Assembly: GCA_963846505.1 (NCBI GenBank)
Contig: CAWJWD010000004.1
Location: 1,054,001 to 1,118,000 of the forward strand
Length of the DNA stretch: 64,000 bases
Source: JACVRW01 sp963846505
GTDB lineage: Bacteria > Actinomycetota > Thermoleophilia > Solirubrobacterales > Thermoleophilaceae
Reading direction: 5' to 3'
The notes below the pieces were generated by a model that was given only the letters and a program-made list of their open reading frames with translations, was not told the DNA's origin and made no database searches. The translations under genes were made by a program, and so were the position numbers. Shown one piece after another: positions 27,495 to 35,275 of this stretch. The number at the start of each line of letters is the position of its first letter. Position 1 is the first letter of the stretch.

Positions 27495-27857
27495 GTGCCT
27501 CCCCGCCGCGAGACCTCGCAGACGCAGCGCGCGATCGCCTTCGGCGCGGAGATCCAACGCCTCCGCAACAGACTGGGGCTGTCGCAGACGCAACTCGCCG
27601 AGCTCGTCCACCTGAGCGGGAGCTCGCAGTCGCGACTCGAGAGCGGCAAGTACGGGCCGCCCGCGGACGAGCGGATCGCGCTCTATGCGAAGGCGCTCTC
27701 GGCGGACTACGTCGACCTCATGCGCGTCGCGGGCCGGGAGCTCGACCCCGCGTCGTTCCAACAGCGGGTGCTGGCCGACCTCAAGCAGCTTCGAAGCGAG
27801 CTGCGCACCGGCTTCGAGCGGCTCGAGAGCCGGCTCGCCGACTCCGACGATCGCTGA
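27495..27857 (+). CDS. XRE-family regulator
   Basis: The 120-residue protein has a Cro/CI helix-turn-helix at residues ~12-68 (LRNRLGLSQTQLAELVHLSGSSQSRLESG). A C-terminal helix rich in Glu, Arg and Leu (residues ~92-115) looks like a coiled coil for dimerisation. The start is GTG at 27495. A perfect palindrome lies upstream, and a small winged-helix-like gene follows 43 bases downstream, so it may control that gene or the divergent Fic unit. Confidence 0.82.
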   Translation: MPPRRETSQTQRAIAFGAEIQRLRNRLGLSQTQLAELVHLSGSSQSRLESGKYGPPADERIALYAKALSADYVDLMRVAGRELDPASFQQRVLADLKQLRSELRTGFERLESRLADSDDR

Positions 27858-27900
27858 GCCTCAGGGGGGCGAACTTCTTCGCCTGGCGGCTTTAGTGGGC

Positions 27901-28173
27901 ATGAACGCCCACGACGCCCCTCCCTCCGGCACCACCCGCCGTGCGACAGCGGTCCTCACGCACCTGCTCGGCCTCTACCCTGCCCCGCTCTCAGTCGAAG
28001 AGGTCGTGCGCGAGCTCACCGCCCCCTCGCCCGAGCTCGACGACTGGGAGGCCACCGAGGACGCGATCCGCGAGCTGATCGCCGCCGGCCTGCTCCACCG
28101 CAACGGCGAGTTCGTCTTCCCCACTCGTGCCGCTCGCCGCTTCGACGAGCTACAAGGGCGCACAAGCCGTTGA
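27901..28173 (+). CDS. Small winged-helix-like protein, paralogue B
   Basis: The 90-residue protein is related to the one at 25591-25872. Both share a LLGLxP helix, a D-rich middle, and AAGLxHRxGxFVFxTRAA near the end. The two paralogues flank the Fic/XRE pair. The helix-helix-wing look suggests a mini winged helix. The function is unknown; a transcriptional partner or antitoxin-like role is only a guess. Confidence 0.6.
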   Translation: MNAHDAPPSGTTRRATAVLTHLLGLYPAPLSVEEVVRELTAPSPELDDWEATEDAIRELIAAGLLHRNGEFVFPTRAARRFDELQGRTSR

Positions 28174-28257
28174 TCTGCCCGTCCCATTACACGCCGTCAT
28201 GGCTCCAAGCAGAAGAATTACTTGGACTTCTGGCTGCGCCGCTGAGACGATTGACCG

Positions 28258-29172
28258 ATGGAGCTGCGTCACCTACGCACGATCGCCGCTGTCGCCGAAC
28301 ATCGCTCGCTGACGAAGGCCGCAGCGCAGCTGTATCTCACTCAATCGGCCGTCTCCCAGCAGATCCGCCGGCTCGAGCGCGAGCTCGGAGTCGAGGTCTT
28401 CCGGCGCACGAGCCGCAGCGTCGAGCTGACCGCGGAGGGGCGCGTGATCCTCGGCTACGCCAAGCGCGTGTTGGCCGAGGTCGACGGCATGCACAACGAG
28501 CTCGAGGACATCAGCGGCCTGCTCAGTGGCGAGCTGCGCATCGGCGGCGTCTACCCGACCGGTCCCTACGACCTCTTCGGCATGCTCGCCGACTTCCGCG
28601 CCGCCCACCCCGGCGTGGCGATCCATATGGTCGAGTCGACCCAGGACGACGTGCTCGCCGCCCTGCGCGCCGACGAGCTCGACTGCGCCTTCGCGGCTCT
28701 GGACCCGGACACCCTGGGCGACGAGTTCGCGGCGACGCTGCTGTGGAAGGAGGAGATCGTCGTCGCGCTTCCGAGCGGCCACCCGCTCTGCAAGCAGAAG
28801 CGGATCACGCTCGAGCAGCTGGCCGCCGAGGACCTGATCGCCTACCGCGACAACTCGGCGCTGCGCCGACGCCTCGAGCGCACGATGACCGAGCGCCAGC
28901 TCGAGCCGCGCAACGCCTTCATCTGCACCGAGATGGCCGCCGTGCGCGGGCTGGCGAGCAAGGGCCTGGGCGTCGCCGTCCTGCCGAGGTCGGTCGCCGA
29001 GCAGCCCGGCCCGTCGATCGAGCTGCGTCCGATCGGTCCCGACAGACTGACCTGGCCAATCGCCCTCGTGTGGCGCGTCGCACGCCGGCAGGCGCCTGCC
29101 GGCAAGGCCTTCATCAAGGTCGCGCTCGAGTACGCGGAAGGCACCGAGGGATCGGAGCTGCGCGCGGCCTAG
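28258..29172 (+). CDS. LysR-family regulator
   Basis: The 304-residue protein has a LysR N-terminal helix-turn-helix (residues 1-60; LTKAAAQLYLTQSAVSQQIRRLE) and a substrate-binding domain (residues ~90-295). Length is normal for the family. It starts at ATG 28258 and is not divergent from a clear target: the gene on its left runs the same way. The next gene downstream encodes a membrane protein 55 bases away. The effector is unknown. Confidence 0.9.
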   Translation: MELRHLRTIAAVAEHRSLTKAAAQLYLTQSAVSQQIRRLERELGVEVFRRTSRSVELTAEGRVILGYAKRVLAEVDGMHNELEDISGLLSGELRIGGVYPTGPYDLFGMLADFRAAHPGVAIHMVESTQDDVLAALRADELDCAFAALDPDTLGDEFAATLLWKEEIVVALPSGHPLCKQKRITLEQLAAEDLIAYRDNSALRRRLERTMTERQLEPRNAFICTEMAAVRGLASKGLGVAVLPRSVAEQPGPSIELRPIGPDRLTWPIALVWRVARRQAPAGKAFIKVALEYAEGTEGSELRAA

Positions 29173-29227
29173 TGCCGCGGCCAGGAGTAGCCCGACCGCG
29201 GCGTGGGTAAGCGCCCGCGTACGGGCA

Positions 29228-29653
29228 GTGGAAGACGTCGTCGACACGATCACGCGCGGCAACGCGACCGAGGTGAAGGTGCTGCTGGCCTCGGTGGCCC
29301 TGGCGTTGGCCGTCTACCAGTTGATCCTGATCTCGGTCGGCTACGGCAAGCTGCGCCCGCGCTTCCTCGCCGCACCCGTGGCCTCCGAGGCGCACCGCGC
29401 AGTCGGCGACACGATCGCGGTGCTGCTCGTCGTCACGGCACTGATGTGCGTCGGCTACTTCGGCTTCGAGGACGACGCCTCGCTGCACGTGGTCGCTGCG
29501 ATCGCGCTGCTGGCCGTGCTGGCGCTGAAGGTCGTCGTCGTGCGCTGGTGGTCGGCGCTCAATCGCCTGCTGCCCGCGCTCGGCATTTCGATCTGGCTGT
29601 TGCTTGCGCTCACCTGGCTCACCTCCGCCGGCGACTTCCTGGCGGGCGACTGA
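29228..29653 (+). CDS. Four-helix membrane protein
   Basis: The 141-residue protein has four hydrophobic segments (about residues 17-38, 62-80, 86-106 and 118-136). The pattern resembles DUF6529-like or cytochrome-b561-like small membrane proteins, but it lacks the paired His ligands needed for heme. Its stop TGA overlaps the ATG of the next gene (TGATG), so the two are translationally coupled. The function is unknown. Confidence 0.65.
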   Translation: MEDVVDTITRGNATEVKVLLASVALALAVYQLILISVGYGKLRPRFLAAPVASEAHRAVGDTIAVLLVVTALMCVGYFGFEDDASLHVVAAIALLAVLALKVVVVRWWSALNRLLPALGISIWLLLALTWLTSAGDFLAGD

Positions 29654-29871
29654 TGGAGCGCGAGCGCGACGACCGTGCGATCCAGCTGCTCGGCTCGCTG
29701 CTCGTCGCCCTTCTGATCGTGGCCGCGACGATCGCGATCGTAACCGCCAAGTTCGGCGCCACGAGCGCTGCCGAGCAGGAGGCCGTCGAGCAGCGCCAGG
29801 AGCTGCAGGAAGAGCGCTTCGAGGAGCGCCAGGACCTGCGCGAGGAGCGGCTGAAGGAACTGGGCGACTAG
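29653..29871 (+). CDS. Single-pass membrane protein with charged coiled coil
   Basis: The 72-residue protein has one membrane helix (residues ~10-35) and then a stretch of about 30 residues composed mainly of Glu, Gln, Arg and Leu with heptad-like spacing. This looks like a coiled coil. It is coupled to the four-helix protein and precedes the cyclic-nucleotide/flavoprotein fusion gene by 63 bases. The three may act together at the membrane, though only the gene order supports this. Confidence 0.6.
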   Translation: MERERDDRAIQLLGSLLVALLIVAATIAIVTAKFGATSAAEQEAVEQRQELQEERFEERQDLREERLKELGD

Positions 29872-29934
29872 CTCCGTGCGCCTGCCCCGGCGTGCCCGCC
29901 GGAGACGAGCGCAACCAGATAGCGTCGTCTCGTC

Positions 29935-31602
29935 ATGGTGACGGTGGAGGAGATCGGCGGAATCCCCATCTTCGCCGTGCTCGGCGAGACCGAGCGCGAG
30001 CGGCTCTCCCGCGTGGCGGCGGACGTCGCGCTCGCACCTGGCGAGTACGCGGCCCACGAAGGAGCCGAGCGAGCGCTGTTCGCGGTCCTCGAGGGTCGCA
30101 TCGAGGCGGTCACACTCGTCGACGGAGTCGAGCGCGTCGTCGGCGAGCGTCAGCCGGGCGACGTCTTCGGCGAGGTGCCGCTGGTGCTGGGAACGGTGTT
30201 CCCGGTCGGGTTTCGCGCCGCCGAGCAGTCGCGCGTCCTGCGGGTCGAGGCGGGCGACTACCACGCGATCGCGGCCCTGTGTCCCGACCTCGGCAAGGAG
30301 GTCGGCAAGCTCGCGGCCCATCGGATCGGCGGAGCACGAGGACTACAGGGCCTCGCAGCCGAGCCGCCCGCGCCGCGCGCGATCGTCGTCGGCCACCGCT
30401 GGGACGCGGCTACAACGGAGCTGCGCCGCTTCCTCGACGCCAACCAGGTCACCTTCACGTGGCTGACGCCCGACGCGCCGGATGCCGCCGAGCAGTGGGA
30501 CGGGCCGCTGCCGGCCGAGGAGGACTGCCCGACCATCCGCGTCGTCGACGGGAAGACCGTCGTGCGGCCGCAGCTACGCCGGGTGGCGGAGCTGCTGGGA
30601 CTTGCGACCGACGCGGACGCGGCGGAGTACGACGTCGTGATCGTCGGCGCTGGGCCGGCGGGCCTCGCCGCGGCCGTGTACGGCGCGTCGGAGGGCCTGC
30701 GCACGATCGTGATCGAGCGCGAGGCGCCGGGCGGCCAGGCCGGCACGTCGTCGCGCATCGAGAACTACCTCGGCTTCCCATCGGGCGTGTCGGGGGACGA
30801 GCTGGCTCATCGTGCGCTGCAGCAGGCACGCAGGCTCGGCGCCGAGATCCTCGTGACCCGCTCGATCACCCGCGTCGACGCCGCCAACCGGCAGGTGCAC
30901 CTCGACGGCGGCGACGTCATCCGCGCGCAGGCGATCATCCTCGCCTGCGGCGTCGCCTGGCGACACCTCTCGATCGAGGGCTTCGACCGGCTCGCCGGCA
31001 AGGGCATCTCGTACGGCACGGCGCGCAGCGAGGCGGTGCACGCGCATGGGCTCGACGTGCACATCGTGGGCGCCGGCAACTCGGCTGGACAGGCGGCGCT
31101 GAACTTCGCCAGCCACGCGCGCAGCGTGACCATCCTCTGCCGCGGAGAGTCGCTCGAGAAGAGCATGTCGCGTTATCTCGTGGATCAGCTCGCGACGCGG
31201 TCGAACATCCGCACGCTGCTCCGGACCGAGGTCGTCGCCGCTCGGGGCGACGGCTCGCTCGAGGCGATCGACGTCCACGACACGGCCGCCGGGGAGACGA
31301 CCTCGCTCGAATCGGGTGGGCTGTTCATGTTCATCGGGGCCGACGCCGAGACGAGCTGGCTGCCGCCCGAGATCGCACGTGACCAGCGCGGCTTCGTGCT
31401 CACCGGCGCCGACGTGCAGGCACAGGGACAGTGGGCGCTCGAGCGCGATCCCTACCTGCTCGAGACGAGCGTTCCCGGCGTCTTCGCCTGCGGCGACGTC
31501 CGCTTCGGACCGGTCAAGCGCGTCGCGGCCGCCGTCGGCGAGGGCAGCATGGCGATCGCCTTCGTGCACCAGTACCTCAAGGACCCCGAGGCCGGGACCT
31601 AG
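29935..31602 (+). CDS. Cyclic-nucleotide-binding domain fused to thioredoxin-reductase-like flavoprotein
   Basis: The 555-residue protein has three parts. Residues ~8-125 form a cNMP-binding (CAP-like) domain with ALFAVLEGRIEAV and PGDVFGEVPLVLG. Residues ~145-215 resemble a thioredoxin/glutaredoxin fold (IVVGHRWDAATTELRRFLD; CPTIRVVDGKTVVRP). Residues ~230-550 are a two-dinucleotide-domain reductase with GAGPAGLAAA, GGQAGTSSRIENYLGFP, GAGNSAGQAAL and ACGDVRFGPVKRV. The place of the redox CxxC reads GKGISYGTARSEA, so the disulfide is missing. It cannot work as a classical thioredoxin reductase; a redox sensor or a reductase for another acceptor is more likely. Similar fusions exist in other actinobacteria and proteobacteria. 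Confidence 0.88.
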   Translation: MVTVEEIGGIPIFAVLGETERERLSRVAADVALAPGEYAAHEGAERALFAVLEGRIEAVTLVDGVERVVGERQPGDVFGEVPLVLGTVFPVGFRAAEQSRVLRVEAGDYHAIAALCPDLGKEVGKLAAHRIGGARGLQGLAAEPPAPRAIVVGHRWDAATTELRRFLDANQVTFTWLTPDAPDAAEQWDGPLPAEEDCPTIRVVDGKTVVRPQLRRVAELLGLATDADAAEYDVVIVGAGPAGLAAAVYGASEGLRTIVIEREAPGGQAGTSSRIENYLGFPSGVSGDELAHRALQQARRLGAEILVTRSITRVDAANRQVHLDGGDVIRAQAIILACGVAWRHLSIEGFDRLAGKGISYGTARSEAVHAHGLDVHIVGAGNSAGQAALNFASHARSVTILCRGESLEKSMSRYLVDQLATRSNIRTLLRTEVVAARGDGSLEAIDVHDTAAGETTSLESGGLFMFIGADAETSWLPPEIARDQRGFVLTGADVQAQGQWALERDPYLLETSVPGVFACGDVRFGPVKRVAAAVGEGSMAIAFVHQYLKDPEAGT

Positions 31603-31615
31603 CCCCACAACGCGG

Positions 31616-32038
31616 TCAGCCGCCGGATACGACGCTGTACCCACACGCGAGCGCCGCCGTAGCCAAATCGCCGTCCCACGTAGCCACCACCAGCCTTGGA
31701 TCGCCGACCGCGGCGGCTGACGCGAGATGCATCGCGTCGTATCCGCGCAGCCCGTGCTCTTCAGCCAGTTGGCCAGCGGCCTTGGTCAGAACCTCATCGA
31801 CGCCGATGACGCGTAGCTCGGCATAGAGATCGTCGACCTCGCGGACGGCCTTTCGCAGCGTGCGCATGCTGATCCGACCCGCTCGCTGTGCCGCCGCCGC
31901 GGCTGCTCGTGCCTCCGGGTAGATCAGCTGGCTCGCCACCACGGCATCCGCCCGATCCCATGCCTCTGCGGCGACGTCGGACCCAGGCTCGGCGAAGACG
32001 AGCTTGATCAGCGCCGAGGTGTCGAAGTAGACGATCAG
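31616..32038 (-). CDS. vapC: VapC-type PIN toxin
   Basis: The 140-residue PIN-domain protein has acidic residues in FDTSALIKLV, YPEARA, GYDAMHLASA and TWDGDLATAA. These are the metal-binding positions of VapC ribonucleases. Translation seems to start at CTG (32036-32038), which overlaps the TGA stop of the antitoxin gene; the frame is closed just upstream by a stop, and the PIN core begins within four codons. The next GTG, at 31942, would delete the first aspartate. Coupled translation from the antitoxin gene is likely. Confidence 0.85.
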   Translation of the reverse strand: MIVYFDTSALIKLVFAEPGSDVAAEAWDRADAVVASQLIYPEARAAAAAAQRAGRISMRTLRKAVREVDDLYAELRVIGVDEVLTKAAGQLAEEHGLRGYDAMHLASAAAVGDPRLVVATWDGDLATAALACGYSVVSGG

Positions 32039-32322
32039 CGGCGCTGCTCAGCCACGAGATCGGAGACGGGGGCCGTCGACCTCAGCTTTGCGCGGCTCTC
32101 AGCCTGTCGCTTCGCCTGCGTCGGATCGCGGACGAGCCCACGTGCGCGAAGGTTCGCCAGGGGATCCATCTGCTCGAGCGGCGCCAGCCGCGCGACACGT
32201 CTTCCGCGCATCGTGACGACGATCTCGCCTCCCTCGGCCGCATGCTTCACGTAGCGGCTGAGCTGATCGTGCAGCTCGCGGACTCCGACCTCCGTTTTGA
32301 GCTCCGACCGATGTAGCGTCAT
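32035..32322 (-). CDS. vapB: VapB/Phd-type antitoxin
   Basis: The protein of 95 residues has a Phd/YefM fold at its N terminus (VGVRELHDQLSRYVKHAAEGGEIVVTMRGRRVARLAPL). The C-terminal 35 residues are charged and would neutralise the toxin. The stop overlaps the CTG start of vapC. A 13-bp perfect inverted repeat covers the start codon and upstream DNA. The ATG at 32322 and GTG at 32328 are both possible starts. Confidence 0.85.
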   Translation of the reverse strand: MTLHRSELKTEVGVRELHDQLSRYVKHAAEGGEIVVTMRGRRVARLAPLEQMDPLANLRARGLVRDPTQAKRQAESRAKLRSTAPVSDLVAEQRR

Positions 32323-32348
32323 GAGCACGACTATAGACGCTACATCGG
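32308..32348. promoter_or_regulatory. VapBC operator
   Basis: CCGATGTAGCGTC (32308-32320) and GACGCTACATCGG (32336-32348) are perfect 13-bp arms with 15 bases between. The repeat overlaps the antitoxin start, as expected for autoregulation by the VapB-VapC complex. Confidence 0.7.
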
Positions 32349-32500
32349 CTTGGGCCGATGGCGCCCCTTGGGAAGCCCTTCTCGAGCCGAGGCCCAGCGA
32401 CGATCCTGCCGATGATCAGACCTGTCTACCAAGACGCACTAGGTGAGATGACCGGCGGCCGGGGCAGTTGGCGGCCGGGCAGGGAAGTAGCGTTCTCGTC

Positions 32501-32854
32501 GTGTCGTGGGTGGGAGCGGTTTCGGCGGGGGAGTTCGTCCTGGTTCTGGTGGTCTGGGCGGTGGTGTTGACGCCTGCGGTCGTGACGGCGCTGAAGGGTC
32601 ATCTGGCGCTGTTCGTGGCGGGGTTTCTGCTGTTGGGGCTCGTGTGGCTCATCGCGGCGTTTCGCCTGGCTCGCCCGAACTCGTTCTGGGCGCGGCGGTT
32701 CTATGGCCCGGAGAAGCTGGAGAGGTCGCAGTCGCGCTATCCCGACATCGACGTCTCGGCGCCCGACCGGGCCGGGTTGGTCATGCTGGCCGTGTTCGGC
32801 GCCTTCGGCGCGGTGATCCTGGCGGGCTTCGTGGCGGAAAAGATCGTCGGGTAG
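32501..32854 (+). CDS. Small membrane protein
   Basis: From GTG at 32501 the protein is 117 residues with three hydrophobic segments (about residues 5-28, 33-55 and 92-112). A basic-aromatic loop contains ARPNSFWARRFYGPEK. I do not recognise a family. It is the last protein gene before the tmRNA, on the opposite strand. A longer frame opens at 32468, but the first codons there are not supported by a ribosome site. Confidence 0.6.
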   Translation: MSWVGAVSAGEFVLVLVVWAVVLTPAVVTALKGHLALFVAGFLLLGLVWLIAAFRLARPNSFWARRFYGPEKLERSQSRYPDIDVSAPDRAGLVMLAVFGAFGAVILAGFVAEKIVG

Positions 32855-32950
32855 CCCGGCTCGAACCCGAGTCCGCGCTCTCCCAGCCCCGTCTCGAGAC
32901 GAAAGACGCCCCAGTCCCCATTTGGAAACTGAAGCGGCTAACTCTCGGAG

Positions 32951-33316
32951 TGGAGACGGTGGGAATCGAACCCACGTCCGCGGACGAGTAAAGGACAGCT
33001 TCTACGAGCGTAGTCGGCGGTCTGGATCTCGCCTTCCGCTAGCCCCGCCGACGGGGTTGCGGACGGCCAGCCCTCTAAGAGTCCCCACCGTGCCGAGGGC
33101 GCTCACGGTGGGCTGAGCCCGTTTTTGATGCCGGACATCTCCCCCACGGGCCGAGGGGAGGCCGACAGCTCTAGGTCCTAGTTTTAGCTAGGCCGCGAGC
33201 GCGAAATCGTGGTTACGATCCGCACGTATTGGTTTCCCGGTGGTTTTACGAGGCCTACCGGGGACCTCGACTCGCAACTGTCCCCACGAACGACCACGTC
33301 GAAGCCTGTCGTCCCC
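32951..33316 (-). ncRNA. ssrA: Transfer-messenger RNA (tmRNA)
   Basis: The 5' end reads GGGGACGACAGGCTTCGACG on the minus strand, the typical tmRNA opening. Its first seven bases pair with CGTCTCC at the 3' end (one G-U pair), forming the tRNA-like acceptor stem. The T arm is GTGGG-TTCGATT-CCCAC. The discriminator base is A at 32951, and CCA is not encoded. An internal reading frame encodes the proteolysis tag. The molecule is about 366 nucleotides, the normal size. It rescues stalled ribosomes together with SmpB, encoded at 38407-38881 on the same strand. Confidence 0.93.
33188..33223 (-). other. tmRNA tag-peptide reading frame
   Basis: Starting with GCG at 33223, the frame reads ADRNHDFALAA and stops with TAG at 33188. 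The ALAA end is the classical degradation signal. A short hairpin (CCTAG/CTAGG) follows the stop. The exact resume codon is inferred from the Ala start and normal tag length. Confidence 0.85.
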
Positions 33317-33376
33317 TAGGGACCGTCAAGTCTAGACCGGCTCCCGCGCGACGACCAGTCGTTAGGGTCTCGGACC

Positions 33377-33739
33377 GTGGAGCGTTCGTCTCGAGCCCGC
33401 TACGGCACCGCCCTGTTCTGGATCGTCGCCGGGGTCATGCACTTCGTGATCCCGCGTACCTACGAGGCGATCGTGCCGCCGTCGCTGCGGCGCTGGAAGC
33501 GAGAGCTCGTGATCGCCAGCGGCGTGGCCGAGCTGGCCGGTGGCTTGGCGGTGCTGTCCGAGGGCACGCGGCGACCGGCGCGCTGGTGGCTGCTCGCGAC
33601 GCTCGTCGCCGTCTACCCGGCGAACGTGCACATGGCGCTGCACCCCGAGGAGTACGAGCGCATTCCCGCGCCTGCGCTCTGGGCCCGGCTGCCGGTGCAG
33701 GGCCTGTTCGCGCTGCTCACCTGGCGCGGCACGCGCTAA
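33377..33739 (+). CDS. DoxX-like membrane protein
   Basis: The 120-residue protein has four membrane segments and the DoxX-like pattern GVMHFVIPRTYEAIVPP ... ASGVAELAGGLAVL ... VYPANVHMALHP. Members of this group are small inner-membrane proteins of uncertain function, some linked to quinone or thiosulfate metabolism. The start is GTG at 33377. It lies between the tmRNA gene and the PspC operon and has no clear partner. Confidence 0.75.
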   Translation: MERSSRARYGTALFWIVAGVMHFVIPRTYEAIVPPSLRRWKRELVIASGVAELAGGLAVLSEGTRRPARWWLLATLVAVYPANVHMALHPEEYERIPAPALWARLPVQGLFALLTWRGTR

Positions 33740-33831
33740 GGGTCCCCACCTAGGGACAATTCCGGATGGTGGCCGGCCCGCTCGGGCGGGAGGCTGGATG
33801 ACGTCAACGTACGACGCCATCGGAGGCCCGC

Positions 33832-35091
33832 ATGACCGACCAGAACGACACTCCTCGAAACGACGACGACCGCCCGCCGGAGGACGACGCCGGGCGACGG
33901 CCGGAAGACCAGACCGCCGAGACGCGCGAGCAGCCCGCCGGCGACGGTCCGCAGGCTTCGAGCGGGGACGCCCCCACCGAACCGCTGCCACCGGGCGGCG
34001 GAGGCGGCGGCGAGCAGCCGCGTCGCCTCTTCCGCGCCCGTGAGGGCCGGGTGATCGGCGGCGTCTGTGCCGGCGTCGCCAACTACTTCAAGATCGACCC
34101 CGTCATCGTGCGGGTGGTCGCGGTCGCGTCGATGTTCTTCGGCGGCATCGGCATCCTGCTCTACCTCGCGGCGCTGCTGCTGGTGCCGGACGAGCAGGGC
34201 AAGATCGCCGCGGACGCGTCGAGCTTTCGCGGCAAGGTCCTGATCGGCGTCGCGGGAGTGCTGCTGTTCGTCGCCGTCGCCTCGGCCGTTCCATGGGGTT
34301 CGGGCGACTGGTTTCTCCCCGGGTTCCTCTTCCCCCTGGCCTTTCTGGCGCTTCTCGGTGGCGGGGTCTGGTGGCTCATCCAAGGAGCCAACGGCAGCCG
34401 CGGCGAGAGCGGCGGCGTCCTGCGCGCGATCCTGCTCGCCTTCCTCCTGCTCTGCGCCTGCGCACTGCTGGCGCTCGGCTCGACCTGGGCCTCCGCGGTC
34501 GGCGGCGACGCCGTCGTGGCTGGACTGGTCATCGCAGCCGGCGCGCTGTTGGTCGCCGGCGCCTTCGTCGGCCGCGTGCGCTGGCTGATCCTGCCGGCGC
34601 TCGCGATCGCGCTGCCGCTGGCGCTGGTCTCGGCGGCGGGCATCGACGCCGACAACAGCATCGGCGAGCGCGAGTACCGGCCCGCCAGCGCCGTCGACGT
34701 ACGCGACCGCTACGAGCTCGGCATGGGCGAGCTGGTGGTCGATCTGCGCGACGCGGACCTCCCTCCGGGCGACCACGAGCTGGAACTGGAGCTCGGCGTC
34801 GGCCACGCACTGCTGCTCGTCGACGACGACGTCTGCGTGGCCAGCGAAGCCGAGATCGGGCTCGGGGCGGTCGACGTCTTCGACCAGGACAACGGCGGGG
34901 CGGACGTGGACTGGGAGGATCGTCGCGAAGCGCCCAGCGGCACGCCACGGGTGATCGTCGACGCGAACGTCGGGATCGGCGCCTTCGAGGTCGACCACGA
35001 GCGCCCCGAGCACTGGCGCGACGGCGACTGGCACGACGACGCCGGCGACGACCTGCACGAGCGCAACAACTGCGTGGGCGACCGTGCGTAA
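33832..35091 (+). CDS. PspC-domain membrane protein with LiaF-like C terminus
   Basis: The 419-residue protein starts with a 65-residue disordered stretch rich in Asp, Glu, Pro and Gly. A PspC domain follows (residues ~68-125; VIGGVCAGVANYFKIDPVIVRVV). Four or five further membrane helices lead to a C-terminal extracytoplasmic domain of the cell-wall-active-antibiotic-response (LiaF-like) type, with VDLRDADLPPGDHELELELGVGHA repeats of beta strands. It is the first gene of an operon with a small membrane protein, a PspC histidine kinase and a response regulator. It probably senses envelope stress. Confidence 0.85.
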   Translation: MTDQNDTPRNDDDRPPEDDAGRRPEDQTAETREQPAGDGPQASSGDAPTEPLPPGGGGGGEQPRRLFRAREGRVIGGVCAGVANYFKIDPVIVRVVAVASMFFGGIGILLYLAALLLVPDEQGKIAADASSFRGKVLIGVAGVLLFVAVASAVPWGSGDWFLPGFLFPLAFLALLGGGVWWLIQGANGSRGESGGVLRAILLAFLLLCACALLALGSTWASAVGGDAVVAGLVIAAGALLVAGAFVGRVRWLILPALAIALPLALVSAAGIDADNSIGEREYRPASAVDVRDRYELGMGELVVDLRDADLPPGDHELELELGVGHALLLVDDDVCVASEAEIGLGAVDVFDQDNGGADVDWEDRREAPSGTPRVIVDANVGIGAFEVDHERPEHWRDGDWHDDAGDDLHERNNCVGDRA

Positions 35092-35260
35092 GCCGGACCC
35101 CGTCGCGCTCGTCGCGGGCCTCGCGATCGCCGCCTTCGGCGTGGTGCTGCTGCTGGACGGCACCGGCACCCTCGACCTGCGCTTCGGCGCAATCACCCCG
35201 ATCGCCTGCGCGGTGGTCGGGGCGATCCTGCTCACGAGCGGCCTCAGCCGGCGCGGCTGA
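35084..35260 (+). CDS. Two-helix small membrane protein
   Basis: A 58-residue frame starts with GTG at 35084, overlapping the end of the PspC gene by eight bases, and stops at 35258-35260, fifteen bases before the kinase gene. The protein has two membrane helices (LVAGLAIAAFGVVLLLDG and IACAVVGAILLTSGL) with a short turn. It resembles the LiaI-LiaF type membrane pair motif. Position and coupling make it a real member of the operon. Confidence 0.65.
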   Translation: MRKPDPVALVAGLAIAAFGVVLLLDGTGTLDLRFGAITPIACAVVGAILLTSGLSRRG

Positions 35261-35275
35261 GGCATCATCGACGGC

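Noticed and set aside
32849..32900. T-arm-like sequence CTCGG-GTTCGAG-CCGGG on the minus strand suggesting a tRNA
   Set aside because: The T arm and a possible 3' acceptor strand fit, but no matching 5' acceptor strand, D arm or anticodon arm is found within 90 bases upstream. It also overlaps the end of a membrane-protein gene.
32890..32901. Palindrome CGTCTCGAGACG downstream of the tmRNA 3' end as its terminator
   Set aside because: It has no loop to form a hairpin and no T-run follows on the minus strand.
32922..33116. Small open frames in the tmRNA region
   Set aside because: They overlap the structured tmRNA and have no codon signal.
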